Assembly (NCBI RefSeq): GCF_050948175.1
Contig: NW_027490098.1
Coordinates: 1,674,001-1,738,000 of the forward strand
Length of the DNA: 64,000 nucleotides
Direction: 5' to 3'
Source: Xylocopa sonorina
Taxonomy: Eukaryota; Arthropoda; Insecta; Hymenoptera; Apidae
Both the position numbers and the translations under genes were made by a program. The notes under the pieces are model-generated. The model did not search any database. It had not been told where the DNA came from and worked only from the letters and a program-made list of their open reading frames with translations. Each line of letters begins with the position of its first letter. Positions within the stretch are counted from its first letter, which is position 1. Shown one piece after another: positions 1 to 12,199 of the stretch.

Positions 1-444
1 CGGGATCAAGTCGTACGCGCGTTTACATGCACGCGTAAATTGCAACACAGGTATATTTTGGCCATCGTACTGCGGGACGGATTCTAAAGCCTGTTTTAAA
101 GATAGTTCGTCGTGGGAATTCGGATTATCCGTGTACGCGCTTCGCGGTGGCGTTGAATTAAGACCGGGAAATTCGAGAGATGCTGTATCGGTCCTAGTAA
201 GATTTTGAGAACGGCGGAGCGCTTCCAGTTCGCGACGCATCTGATCTAACTGTTGAAGCAACGCGATAGTGTTATCAGCGGCCCGATTACTTTCTGCTGT
301 ATCGGTAGTTCGTGGAAGAGGCTCGGCAAGTGCGTCTTGGAAGTCTATTGTTCGAGCTGCGTGGTGCTCTTTGTCGGTTTCACTAGTAGCGGCGGTGCCT
401 CGAGGCGGATGGTGACGGGTCTTTACCGGCGTTCGCGTCGCCAT
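1..444 (-). CDS. Ty3/gypsy-like retrotransposon gag, N-terminal part (runs off window)
   Basis: An uninterrupted minus-strand frame of 148 codons runs from ATG at 444-442 off the left edge. There is no stop in it; the nearest upstream in-frame stop is TAG at 516-514, inside the satellite junction. The start is chosen as the first ATG of the open frame. The N-terminus is basic and Pro/Thr-rich with several His-His and Arg pairs. Residues about 58-80 are Leu/Gln/Glu/Arg-rich with heptad-like spacing (LLQQLDQMRRELEALRR) and probably form a coiled coil. Residues 123-141 carry a YDGQN...QFTRACKRA motif, typical of the start of the gag capsid domain in arthropod LTR retrotransposons ('P-x-YDG/FDG...F...C..A'). 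Gag would form the intracellular virus-like particle. Zinc knuckle, protease and pol would lie beyond the window. Family assignment to Ty3/gypsy is inferred from the motif; Pao or Copia gag is less likely. Whether the rest is intact cannot be seen. Confidence 0.72.
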   Translation of the reverse strand, partial: MATRTPVKTRHHPPRGTAATSETDKEHHAARTIDFQDALAEPLPRTTDTAESNRAADNTIALLQQLDQMRRELEALRRSQNLTRTDTASLEFPGLNSTPPRSAYTDNPNSHDELSLKQALESVPQYDGQNIPVLQFTRACKRAYDLIP

Positions 445-507
445 AGTTGGTCGCGTTCCCGATCGAGCGGAATTTCTGACGGAAATCGCGAGGCTTATGC
501 GCTCGCT
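445..507 (-). mobile_element. truncated 5' leader of the gag element, abutting satellite
   Basis: These 63 bases lie upstream of the gag ATG and are not satellite. A complete LTR element would have a longer leader, a primer-binding site and a 5' LTR here. Instead the satellite begins at about 508 (CAAGCGCTATTTCC against the monomer's CAAACGCTATTTCC). The element is therefore truncated at its 5' side by an insertion, deletion or recombination with the array. No target-site duplication can be tested because the other end is outside the window. Confidence 0.6.
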
Positions 508-3500
508 CAAGCGCTATTTCCCAGCAAGAAAGTGTCGCATTTACATTCACTTGAAGTGTAGACGAGGAATACATAACACATCGCAATGAATATTATATCT
601 TATCATGAATCACAGAAGTGAGATGGGATATCGCGATTTGTGAAGCATTAGAACTCTATTGCTACGATACGTAGACATGTGAAAACGCTATTTCCTAGCA
701 TGGAAGTGTCGCACTTATATTCTTTTGAAGTGAATACGAGGTATACATTTCACTTCGCAATGAATATTATATCTTATCATGAAACATAGAAGAGAGATGC
801 GATATCGCGTTTTAAGAAGCATTAGAACTCTACGGCCTCGATGCGGAGACACCTGCAAACGCTATTTCCTAGTATGGAAGTGTCGCACTTACATACTTTT
901 GAAGTGAATACGAGGTATACATGACACTTCGCAATGAATATTATATCTTATTACGAAGCATATAAATGAGATGTGATATCGCGATTTAAGTAGCATTAGA
1001 ACGCTAATGCTACGAAACGTAGACATCTTCAAACGCTATTTCCTAGCAAACAATAGTCGCATTTACATTCTTTTGAAGTGAATACGAGGTATACATGACA
1101 CTTCGCAATGTATATTATATCTTATCGCGAAACATAGAAATGAGATGCGATATCGCGATTTAAGTAGCATTAGAACTCTATTGCTACGATACGTAGACAT
1201 CTGAATACGTTATTCCCTAGCAAGGAAGTGTCGCATTTATATTCGTTTGGAGTGAATACGAGGTATAAGTGAAACTTTGCAATGAATATTATATCTTACC
1301 ATGAAGCATAGAATTGAGATGCGATATCGCGTTTTAAGAAGCGTTAGAACTCTATTGTTTCGATACTTAGACATCTGGAAACGCTATTTCCTAGCAAGGA
1401 AGTTTCGCATTTACTTTCTTTTGAAGTGAATACGAGATATACGTGACACTTCGCAATGAATATTATATCTTATCGTGAAACAGGGAAATGAGGTGCGACA
1501 TCACATTTTATGAAGCATTAGAACTCTATTGTTTCGATACTTAGATATCTGCAAACGCTATTTCCTAGCAAGAAAGTGTCGCATTTACATTCTTTTGAAG
1601 TGAATACGAGGTATATATGACACTTCGCAATGAATATTATATCTGATCATGAAACAGAGATACGAGATGCGATATCGCGTTTTGAGAAGCATTAGAACTT
1701 TATTGCTACGATACGTAGACATCTGCAAACGGTATTTCCTAGCAAGGAATAGTCGCATTTACATTCTTTTGAAGTGAATACGAGGTATACATGACACTTC
1801 GCAATGAATATTATATCTTATCATGAAACATAGAACTGAGATGCGATATCGCATTTTAAGAAGCATTCGAACTCCATTGCCTCTACGATTATGCATCTGC
1901 AGACGCTATTTCCTAGCATGGAAGTGCCGCATTTACATTCTTTTGAAGTGAATACGAGGTGTACATGACACTGCGCAATGAATATTATATCTTATCACGA
2001 AACATAGAAATGAGATGCGATATCGCATTTTGAGAAGCATTAGAACACAAATGCTACGATACGTAGACATCTGCAAACGCTATTTCCTGGCAAGGAAGTG
2101 CCGCGTTTACATTCTTTTGAATTGAATACGAGGTTTACATAACACTCCACAATGAATATTATATCTTATCATGAAACATAGAAATGAGATGCGATATGAC
2201 GATTTCAGAAGCATTAGAACTCTATTGCTTCGATACGTAGACATCTGCAAACGCGACTTCCTAGCAAGGAAGTGTCGCAATTACATTCCTTTGAAGTGAA
2301 TACGAGCTATACATAACACTCCACGATGAATATTATATATTATCATGAAACATAGAAATGAGAAGCGATATCGCGTTTGAGAAGCATTAGAACTCTAATG
2401 CCACGATACGTGGACATCTGCAAACGCTACTTCCTAGCAAGGAAGTGTCGCATTTACATTCTTTTGACAGGAATACGAGGTACACATGACACTTCGCAAG
2501 GAATATTATATCTTATCATGAAACGTGGATATGAGATGCGATATGACGATTTAACAAGCATTAGAAAACTATTGCTTCGATACGTAGACATCTGCAAACG
2601 CTAATTCCTAGCAAGGAAGTTTCGCATTTACATTCTTTTGAAGTGGATACGAGGTATTCATAACACTGCACAATGAATATTATATCTTATCATGAAACAT
2701 AGAAATGAGATGCGATATCGCGATTTAAGAAGCTTTGGAACTCTATTGCTTCGATACGTAGATATCTGCAAACACTATATCCTAGCAAGGAATTGTCGCA
2801 TTCACATTCATTTGAAGTGTATGCGAGGTATACATGACACTTCGCAATGTATATTATATATTATCATGAAACATAGAAATGAGATGCGATATCGCAAATT
2901 AACCAGCTTTAGAAATCTATTGCTTCGATACGTAGACATCTGCAAACGCACTTCCTAGCAAGGAAGTGTCGCATTTACATTCTTTTGAAGTGAATACGAG
3001 GTATACATAACACTCCACAGTGAATATTATATATTATCATGAAACATAGTAATGTGTAGCGATATCGCGTTTGAGAAGCATTAGAACACTAATGCTACGA
3101 TACATAGACACCTGCAAACGCTATTTCCTGGCAAGGAAGTGTCGCGTTTACATTCTTTTGTATTGAATACGAGGTATACATAACACTCCACATTGAATAT
3201 TATATCTTATCATGAAGCATAGAAATGAGATGCCATATTGCGATTTAAGAAGCATTAGAACTCTAATACCACGATACGTAGACATCTGCCAACGCTATTT
3301 CCTAGCAAGGAAGTGTCGCATTTACATTCATTTGAAGTATAGACGAGATATACATAACACTGCACAATGAATATTATATCTTATCATGAATCATAGATAT
3401 GAGATCCGATATGACGATTTGAGAAGCATTAGAACTCTATTGCTTCGATGCGTAGACATCTGCAAACGCTATTTCCTATCATGGTAGTCTCGCATTTACA

Positions 3501-6500
3501 TTCTTTTGAAGTGCATACGAGGTATTCATAACACATCGCAACTAATATTATTTCATATCATGAAGCAGAGAAATGAGATGCGATATCTCGTTTTAAGAAG
3601 CATTAGAATTCTATTGCTTCGATGCGTGGACATCTGCAAACGCAATCTCCTAGCAAGAAAGTGTCGCATTTACATTCATTTGAAGTGTAGACGAGGAATA
3701 CATAACACTTCGCAATGAATATAATACCATATCATGAATCATAGAAATGAAATGCGACATCTCGTTCTAAGAACCGTTAGAACTCTATTGCTTTGATACG
3801 TGGACATCTGCAAACGCTGTTTCCTAGCATGTAAGTGTCGCATTTACATTCTTATGAAGTGAATACGAGGTATTCACGACACTTTGCAATTAATATCATA
3901 TCATATCATGAAACAAAGAAATGAGATGCGATATCCCGTTTTAAGAAGCATTAGCACTCTGTTGCTTCGATACGTACACATCTGCAAACACCCTTTCCTA
4001 GCAAGGAAGTGTCGCATTTACATTCATTTGAAGTGTATGCGAGTTTAAGTGACACATCGCGATGAATATTATGTCTTATCATGAAACATAGAAATGAGAT
4101 GCGATACCTCGTTTTAAGAAATATTAAAACTCCATTGCTTCGATCCGTAGACATCTGCAAACGTTATTTCCTAGCAACGAAGTGTCGCATTCACATTCTT
4201 CTGAAGTGAATACCAGGTATTCGTGACGCTTCGCAATTAATATTATATCTTATCATGGAACATAGATGTGAGATGCAATATCTCGTTTTAAGTAGCATTA
4301 GAACTCTATTGCTTAGATACGCAGATATCTGCAAACACTATTTCCAAGCAAGGAACTGTCGCATTCACATTCTTTAGAAGTGTATGTAAGGTATACATGA
4401 CACTTCGCAATGGATATTATATATTATCATGAAACATGGTAATGAGTAGCGATATCGCGTTATGAGAAGCATTAGAACTCTAATGCCACGATACGTAGAC
4501 ATCTGCAAACGCTATTTCCTAGCAAGGAAGTGTCGCATTTACATCCATTTGAAGTATAGACGAGATATACAAAACACTGCACAATGAATTGTACATCTTA
4601 TCACGAAACATAGAAGTGAGATGCGATACGGCGATTTAAGAAGCATTAGAACTGCATTGCTTCGATACGTAGACATCTGCAAACGCTACTTCCTAGCAAG
4701 GAAGTGTTGCATTTACATTTTTTTGAAGTACAGGCGAGATAAAGATAACAGTGCACAATGAATATTATATCTAATGATGAAACATAGAAATGAGATGCGA
4801 CATCGCGATTTAAGAAGCATTCGACCACTATTGCTTCGATACGTAGACATCTGCAAACCCTATTTCCTAGTAAGGAAGTGACGCATTTACATTCATTTGA
4901 AGTGTATGCGAGGTATACATGGCACATCGCAGTGAATATTATATATTATCATTAAACATAGAAATGAGAAGCGACATGGCGATATAAGAAGCATTAGATC
5001 CCTTCTGCATCGATACGTAGACAACTGCAAACGCTACTTCCCAGCAAGGAAGTGTCGCATTTACATTCTTTTGAAGGGAATACGAGGTATACATGACACT
5101 TCGCGAGGAATATTATATCTTACCATGAAACGTAGATATGAGATGCGATATGACGATTTAAGAAGCATTAGAAAACTATTGCTTCGATACGTAGACATCT
5201 GCAAACGCTTTTTCCTAGCAAGGAAGTGTCGCATTTACATTCTTTTGGCGTGAGTACGAGGTAATCATAACACTGCACAATGAATATTATATCTTATCAT
5301 GAAATATAGAAATGAGATGCGATATCGCGATTTAAGTAGCTTTGGAACTCTATTGCTTCGATACGTAAATATCTGCAAACACTATTTCCTAGCAAGGAAT
5401 TGTCGCATTCACATTCATTTAAAGTGTATGCGAGATATGCACGACACTTCGAAATGAATATTATATATTATCACGAAACATAGATATGAGATGCGATATC
5501 GCGAATTAGCAAGCTTTAGAAATCTATTGCTTCGATGCGTAGACATCTGCAAACGCTATTTCCTGGCAAGGATGTGTCGCATTTACATTCATTTGAAGTG
5601 TATGCGAGGTATACATGACACTGCGCAGTTAATATTACATATTATCGTGAAACATAGAAATGAGATGCGATATGGCGATTTATGAAGCATTAGATGTCTA
5701 TTTCTTCGATACGTAGACATCTGCAAACGCTACTTCCTAGCAAGGAAGTGTCGCATTTACATTCATTTGATGTATAGACGAGATATACATAACACTGCAC
5801 AATGAATATTATATCTTATCATGAAACATAGAAATGAGATGCGATATGACGATTTAAGAAGCATTAGAATTCTATCTCTTCGATACGTAGACATCTGCAA
5901 ACGCTACTTCCTAACAAGGAAGTGTCGCATTTACACTCTTTTGAAAGGAATACGAGGTATACATGACACTTCACAACGAATATTATATCTTATCATGAAA
6001 CATAGAAATGAGCTGCGGTATGACGATTTGAGAAGCACTAGGACTCTATTGCTTCGATACGTAGACATCTGCAAACGCCATTTCCTAGTAAGAAAGTGCC
6101 GCATTTACGTTCATTTGAAGTACGGACGAGATATACATAACACTGCACAATGAATATTATATCTTATCATAAAACATAGAAACGAGTTGCGATATGGCGA
6201 TTTAAGAAGCATTAGAACACTACTGTTTCGATACGTAGACATCTGCAAACGCTACTTCCAAACAGGGAAGTGTCGCATTTACATTCTTTTGAAAGGAATA
6301 CGAGGTTTACATGACACTTCACAATGAATATTATATATTATCATGAAACATAGAAATGAGAAGTGATATCGCGTATTGAGAAGCATTAGAACTCTATTGC
6401 TTCGATACTAAGACATCTGCGAACGCTACTTCCTAGCAAGGAAGTGTCGTATTTACTTTCTTCAGATGTGAGTACGAGGCATACATAACACTCCACAATG

Positions 6501-7144
6501 AATATTATATCTTATCATGGAACGTAGAAATGTGATGCGATATGGCGATTTAAGAAGCATCAGAAATCTATTGGATCGATACGTAGACTTCTGCAAACGC
6601 TACTTCCAAGCAAGGAAGTGTCGCATTTACATTCTTTTGAAAGGAATACGAGGTATACATGACACTTCGCAATGAATATTATATCTTATCATGAAACATA
6701 GAAATGAGATGCGATATGACGATTTAAGAAGCATTAGGATTTTATTGCTTCGATACGTAGACATCTGCAACCGCTATTTCCCAGCAAGGAAGTGTTGCAT
6801 GTACATTAAATTGAAGTGTATGCGAGGTATACATGGCACTTCGCAATGAATATTATATATTATCATGAAACATAGAAATGAGAAGCGATATCGCGTTTTG
6901 AGAAGCATTAGAACTCTAATGCCACGATACGTAGATGTCTGCAAACGCTATTTCCTAGCATGGAAGTGTCGCATTTACATCCATTTGAAGTATAGACGAG
7001 ATATACATAACACTGCACAGTGAGTATTATATCTTATAATGAAACATGGAAATGAGATACGATATCGCGATTTATGAAGGACAAGATCTCTCGTGCTTCG
7101 ATACGTAGACATCTCCAATCGCTGCTTCCTAGCAGGGAAGTGTC

Positions 7145-7490
7145 GCATTTGCATTCCTTTGAAGTGAATACGAGGTATTCATGACACTTCGCAATGAATA
7201 TTATACCTTGTCATGAAACATAGAAATGAGATGCTATATCTCGTTTTAAGAAGCATTAGAACTCTATTGCTTCGATACGTAAACATTAGCAAGCTCTAAT
7301 TAATAGCATGGAAGTGTCGCATTTACATTCTTTTGAAGTGAATACGAGGTATTCATGACACTTCGCAATGAATATTATACCTTGTCATGAAACATAGAAA
7401 TGAGATGCTATATCTCGTTTTAAGAAGCATTAGAACTCTATTGCTTCGATACCAAGACTTCTGAAAACAATATTTCCTAGCAAGGAAGTG
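7145..7490 (+). repeat. recent single-monomer duplication in array A
   Basis: Two adjacent monomers share a private run: GAGGTATTCATGACACTTCG, then TTATACCTTGTCATG and GATGCTATATCTCG. These are not found together elsewhere in array A. The copies are offset by exactly 174 bases (TTATACCTTG at about 7201 and 7375). In an otherwise diverged stretch this indicates a local duplication of one unit. Confidence 0.7.
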
Positions 7491-7999
7491 TCGCATTGTC
7501 ATTCTTTTGAAGTGTATACGAGGTGTACATAACACTCCACGATGAATATTATATCCTATGCTGAAACATAAATATGAGATGCGATATTGCGATTTAAGCA
7601 GCATTAGAACTCTATTGCTTCGATACGTAGACATCAGCAAACGCTGTTTCCTAGCGAGGAGCTGTCGCATTTACATTCTTTTGAAGTGAATATGAGGTAT
7701 ACATAACACTGCACAATGAATATTATATCTTATCATCAAACATAGAAATAAGATGCGATATTGCGTTTTAAGAAGCATTAGAATTCTGTTGCTTCGATAC
7801 GTAGACATCTGCAAGCGCTATTTCTTAGCAAGGATGTGTCGCATTTACATTCATTTGAAGTGTATACGAGGTATACATGACACTTCGCAATGAATATTAT
7901 ATCTTATCATGAAACATAGAAATGAGATGCGATATGACGATATAAGAAGCATTAGAATTCTATTGCTTCGATACGTAGACATCTGCAAACACTATCTGC

Positions 8000-9530
8000 T
8001 AGCAAGGAAGTGCCGCATTTACGTTCATTTGAAGTGTATGCGAGGTATACATGACACCACGCAATGAATATTATATCTTATCATGAAACATAGAAATGAG
8101 GAGCGAATTCGCGTTTTAAGAAGCATTAGAACTCTATTGCCACGATACGTAGACATCTGCAAACGCTATTTCCTAGCAAGGAAGTGTCGCGTTTACATTA
8201 AGTTCAAGTGTATGCGAGGTATACATGACACTTCGCATTGAATATTACATCTTATCATGAAACATAGAAGGGAGATGCGATGTCGCGATTTAAGAAGCAT
8301 TAGAACACTATAGTTACGATACGTACACGACTGCAAACGAAATTTCGTAGAAAGTCAGTGTTGCATTTACAATCTTTTCAAGTGAATACGAGGTATGCAA
8401 TGCACTGCACAATGTATATTATATCTTATCATGTAACTTACAAATGAGATGCGATATCGCTATTTAAGAAGCATTAGAAATCCAATGTTACGATACGTAG
8501 ACATCTGCAAACGCTACTTCCTTGCAAGGAATTGTCGCATTTACATCTTTTTGAAGTGAATACGAGGCACACATGACACTTCGCAATGAATATTATATCT
8601 TATTATGAAACAGAGAAATGAGATGCGATATGGCGATTTAAGAAGCATTAGAACACTATTGCTTCGATACGTAGACATCTGCAAACGCTACTTCCTATCA
8701 AGGAAGTGTCGCATTTACAATCTTTTGAAGTGAATACGAGGCATACATAGCACTCCACAATGAATATTATATCTTATCATGAAACATAGAAATGAGGAGC
8801 GATTTCGCGTTTTAAGAAGCATTAGAACTCTATTGCAACGATACGTAGACATCTGCAAACGCTATTTCCTAGCAAGGAAGTGTTGCATTTACATTAAGTT
8901 CAAGTGTATGCGAGGTATACATGACACTTCGCAATGAATATTACATCTTATCATGAAACATAGAAGTGAGATGCGATATCGCGATTTTAGAAGCTTTAGA
9001 ACACTATAGTTACGATACGTACACGACTGCAAACGCAATTTCCTAGAAAGTCAGTGTTGCATTTACAATCTTTTGAAGTGAATACGAGGTATACAAAACA
9101 CTGCACAATGTATATTATATCTTATCATGTAACTTAGAAATGTGATGCGATATCGCTATTTAAGAAGCATTAGAAATCCAATGTTACGATACGTAGACAT
9201 GTGCAAACTCTACTTCCTTGCAAGGAATTGTCGCATTTACATCTTTTTGAAGTGAATACGAGGCACACATGACACTTCGCAATGAATATTATATCTTATC
9301 ATGAAACACAGAAATGAGATGCGATATGGCGATTTAAGAAGCATTAGAACTCTATTGCTTCGATACGTAGACGTCTGCAAACGCTACTTCCTATCTAGGA
9401 AGTGTCGCATTTACATTCTTTTGAAGTGAATACTAGGTATACATAGCACTCCACAATGAATATTATATCTTATCATGAAACATAGAAATGAGGAGCGATT
9501 TCGCGTTTTAAGAAGCATTAGAGCACTAAT
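8000..9530 (+). repeat. tandem duplication of a 4-monomer (696-bp) block in array A
   Basis: Private variants recur at an offset of 696 bases (4 x 174). AAAGTCAGTGTTGCATTTAC occurs at 8351 and 9047. GAGGAGCGA with an altered TTCGCG follows at about 8098 and 8794, with a third start at about 9490. CATTAAGTTCAAGTGTATGC occurs near 8196 and 8892. The shared unusual monomers, including CATGTAACTTA instead of CATGAAACATA, show that four consecutive monomers were copied as a block. Confidence 0.85.
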
Positions 9531-9611
9531 GCTACGATATGTAGCATTTACATTCATTTGAAGTGTATGCTAGGTATACATAACACTTCGCAATGAATAT
9601 TATATATTATC
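9475..9611 (+). repeat. deleted satellite monomer of 137 bp
   Basis: The monomer between the ATG landmarks at 9475 and 9612 is 137 instead of 174 bases long. The missing 37 bases are the segment from ACATCTGCAAACG through GGAAGTGTCG: sequence passes from GATATGTAG directly to CATTTACATTC. This is the only large length change seen in array A and it removes the palindromic CTAGCAAGGAA part of the unit. Confidence 0.85.
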
Positions 9612-10736
9612 ATGGAACATAGAAATGAGATGCGATATCGCGAATTAGCAAGCTTTAGAACTCTAATGCCACGATACGTAGACATCTGCAAACGCTATTT
9701 CCTAGCAAGGAAGTGTCGTATTGACATTCTTTTGAAGCGAATACGAGGTATGCATAATACTCCACAATGAATATTATGTCTTATCATGAAACATAGAAAT
9801 AAGACGCGATATCTCGTTTTAAGAAGCACTAGAACTCTCTCGCTTTGATACGTAGATATCTTCCGACGCTATTTCCTAGAAAGGAAGTGTCCCATTTACA
9901 TTCAGTTGAAGTGTATGCGAGGTGTACATGACACTTCGCCATGAATACTATATCTTATCATGAGACACAGAGATGATATGCTATATCGCATTTTAAGATG
10001 CATCAGAACTCTATTGCTTCAACAAGTAGACATCTGCAAACGCTACTTCCTAGCAAGGAAGTGTCACATTTACATGCATTTGAAGTGAATACAAGGTATA
10101 CATAACGCTCCACAATGAATATAATATCTTATCATGAATTATAGAAATGAGATGCAATATTTCGTTTTAAGAAGCATTAGAAATCTATTGCTACGAATCG
10201 TAAACATCTTCCGACGCTATTTCCTAGAAAACAAGTGTCGCATTTACATTCTTTTGAAGTTAAAACGTGGTATACATAAGCACTCCACAATGAATATTAT
10301 ATCTTATCATGAAACATAGAAATGAGATGCGGTATGGCGATTTAAGCAGCATTAGAACTCTATTGCTTCTACACGTAGACTTCTGCCAAAGCTCTTTCCT
10401 AACAAGGAAGTTTCGCATTTACATTCATTTGAAGTGTAGACGAGGAATACATATCACTTCGCAATGAATATCTTATCATGAGACGTAGAAGTGAGATCCG
10501 ATATCGCGTTTTAAGAAGCACTAGAACAGTATTGCTTCGTTACGGAGACGTCTGCAAACGTTATTTCCTAGCAAGGAAGTGTCGCATTTACATTTTTTTG
10601 AAGTATCACGTCCTGAAGTCGCGAAAGCGCTCGTCACGTGGACACTTTTCGTAGCCGTCCCCGAAATCGACGCGAATTGAGCAGAGCTACGTTCGTCGGT
10701 GAACAAGTCTCGATTTACCGGGTACGAAGAAGTGCA

Positions 10737-10742
10737 ACTTAC
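10737..10742 (-). promoter_or_regulatory. candidate 5' splice site (AAAG|GTAAGT)
   Basis: On the minus strand the sequence reads GAAAGGTAAGTTG, a strong match to the eukaryotic donor consensus. The equivalent site is conserved in island 2 (GCAAGGTAAGTTAAG at 20633-20647) even though the surrounding sequence has drifted. It may be the donor of an LTR-initiated spliced transcript. Use is not demonstrated. Confidence 0.4.
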
Positions 10743-10963
10743 CTTTCGATGCTCTTGGCGCCGTAGCTATCCTCATCCTCGTAGAGTGGAGTGGAATCCT
10801 CCCTCGCGTATGTGTGGTGTCGCATCCCCGTTCCGTGGCGGCGAGTATACGGGTTGCCAGCGTGTAGGGGATCCGGATGCTGGAGGAGATGCGGATGCTG
10901 ATCTGTGGCCGTCGAGGTTGGCGGGCGGCGTCTGAGGATGGCAGGCGGTACACCTGAAGTCAC
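10739..10963 (-). pseudogene. proline/arginine-rich reading frame remnant in island 1
   Basis: The frame starts in adjacent satellite (ATG at 11014) and enters the island as VTSGVPPA. It continues with Arg/Pro-rich sequence, then HPDPLHAGNPYTRR, then an acidic tail YEDEDSYG, and ends in SIER at TAA, which is itself part of GTAAGT. Island 2 has the matching VTSGVPPATLRR and YPEPLHTGHPPTRR. Several differences are synonymous (CTA/CTG Leu, CGC/CGT Arg), which suggests that this frame once encoded protein. No known domain is recognised. In an LTR reading it could be the end of the element's last ORF running into the 3' LTR. It could also be an exon, with CAG|G at the start and AG|GTAAGT at the end. 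I cannot decide between these. The copy here lacks about 1.25 kb and is probably dead. Confidence 0.4.
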
Positions 10964-12199
10964 AAAATGCGACACTTTGCGAGGAAGTAGCGTTAGGAGA
11001 TATCTACGTATCAAAGCAATAGAGCTCTAATGCTTCTTAAAACGCGATATCGCATCTCATTTCTATGTTTCATGATAATATATAATATTCATTCTACAGT
11101 GTTATGTATATCTCGTCTACACTTCAAATGAATCTAAATGCGACAATTCCTTGCTAGGAAATAGCGTTTGCAGATGTCTACGTATCGCAGCAATGGAGTT
11201 CTAATGCTTCTCAAAACGCGATATGGCATCACATTTCTCTGTATCATGACAAGATATAATATTCATGACGAAGTGTCATGTATACATCGCATACACTTCA
11301 AATGAATGTAAATGCGACACTTCCTTGCTAGGAAATAGCGTTTGCAGATGTCTACGTATCGAAGTAATAGAGTTCAAATGCTTCTTAATACGAGACATCG
11401 CATCTCACTTCTATCTTTCATGATAAGATATAATATGATTTGAAGTGTTATGTATTCCTCGTCTACACTTCAAATGAATGTAAACGCGACACTTCCTTGC
11501 TAGGAAATTGCGTTTGAAGATGTCTACGTATCGTAGAAATAGATTTCTAATGCTTCTTAAAACGCGATATCGCATCTCATTTCTACGTTTCATGACAAGG
11601 TATAGTATTCATTGCGAAGTGCTGTGTATACCTATTATTCACTTCAAAAGAATGTAAATGCTACACTTCCTTGCTAGGAAATAGCGATTGCAGATGTCTA
11701 TGTATCGTAGGGATAGAATTTTGAATGCTTCTTAAAACGTAATATCGCATCTCACTTCTATGTTGCATGATAAGATATAATATTCATTGCGAAGTGTTAT
11801 GTATACCTCGTATTCACTTCAGAGGAATGTAAATGCGACATTTCCTGCAAGGAAATAGCGTTTGCAGATGTCTACGTATCGAAGCAATAGAGTTCAAATG
11901 CTTCTTAAGACGAGATATTGCATCTCATTTCTATGTTTCATGGTAAGATATAATATGATTTGCGAAGTGTTATGCATTCCTCGTCTACGATCCAAATGAA
12001 CGTAAATGCGACACTTCCTTGCTAGGAAATAGCGTCTGCAGATGTCTAGGTATCGTAGCAATAGAGTTCTAATTCTTCTTAAAACGCGATATCGCATCTC
12101 ATATCAGTGTTTCATGATAAGATATAATATTCATTGCAAAGTGTTATGTATACCTCGTATTCTCTTCAGAAGAATGTAAATGCGACACTTCCTTGCTAG

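Larger units (their letters stand above)
508..10603 (+). repeat. 174-bp satellite array A, forward orientation, diverged
   Basis: About 58 tandem head-to-tail monomers of 174 bp. Each carries the landmarks CATGAAACATAGAAATGAGA, GCGATATCGCG, GATACGTAGACATCTGCAAA, CTATTTCCTAGCAAGGAAGT and, in this array, CTTTTGAAGTGAATACGAGG followed by CAATGAATATTATATC. Monomer starts keep a 174-base step: the ATG of CATGAAACATAG at 5821 and at 9301 are exactly 20 units apart. Net length change between 779 and 10309 is minus 40 bases, mostly one 37-base deletion near 9545. Neighbouring monomers differ at many positions, far more than in array C, and frequent stops and small indels show no coding constraint. 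This is the old, poorly homogenised part of the satellite, next to a broken retrotransposon, as expected at an array edge. Confidence 0.97.
10604..10964 (-). mobile_element. short LTR-like island 1 (internally deleted relative of island 2)
   Basis: A 361-bp G+C-richer block interrupts the satellite. On the minus strand it begins TGTGACTTCAGG and ends GGACGTGATA. Island 2 on the plus strand begins TGTAACGTCAGG and ends GGACGTGACA. Similarity is clear over roughly 130 bases at the first end and about 160 at the other (shared CAATTCGCGT, GGGACGGCTAC/GGGAACGGTTAC, and GTAAGTT), at perhaps 70-75% identity by eye. The middle 1.25 kb of island 2 is absent. TG...CA-type ends suggest a solo or deleted LTR in which one terminal dinucleotide is mutated. 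A captured gene fragment is the alternative. The satellite runs forward on its left and reversed on its right. Flanks TGAAG and AAATG do not match as a target-site duplication. Confidence 0.6.

Noticed and set aside
253..586. Short ORFs on both strands over the gag fragment
   Set aside because: They overlap the intact minus-strand gag frame in other frames and extend into satellite; they are shadows.
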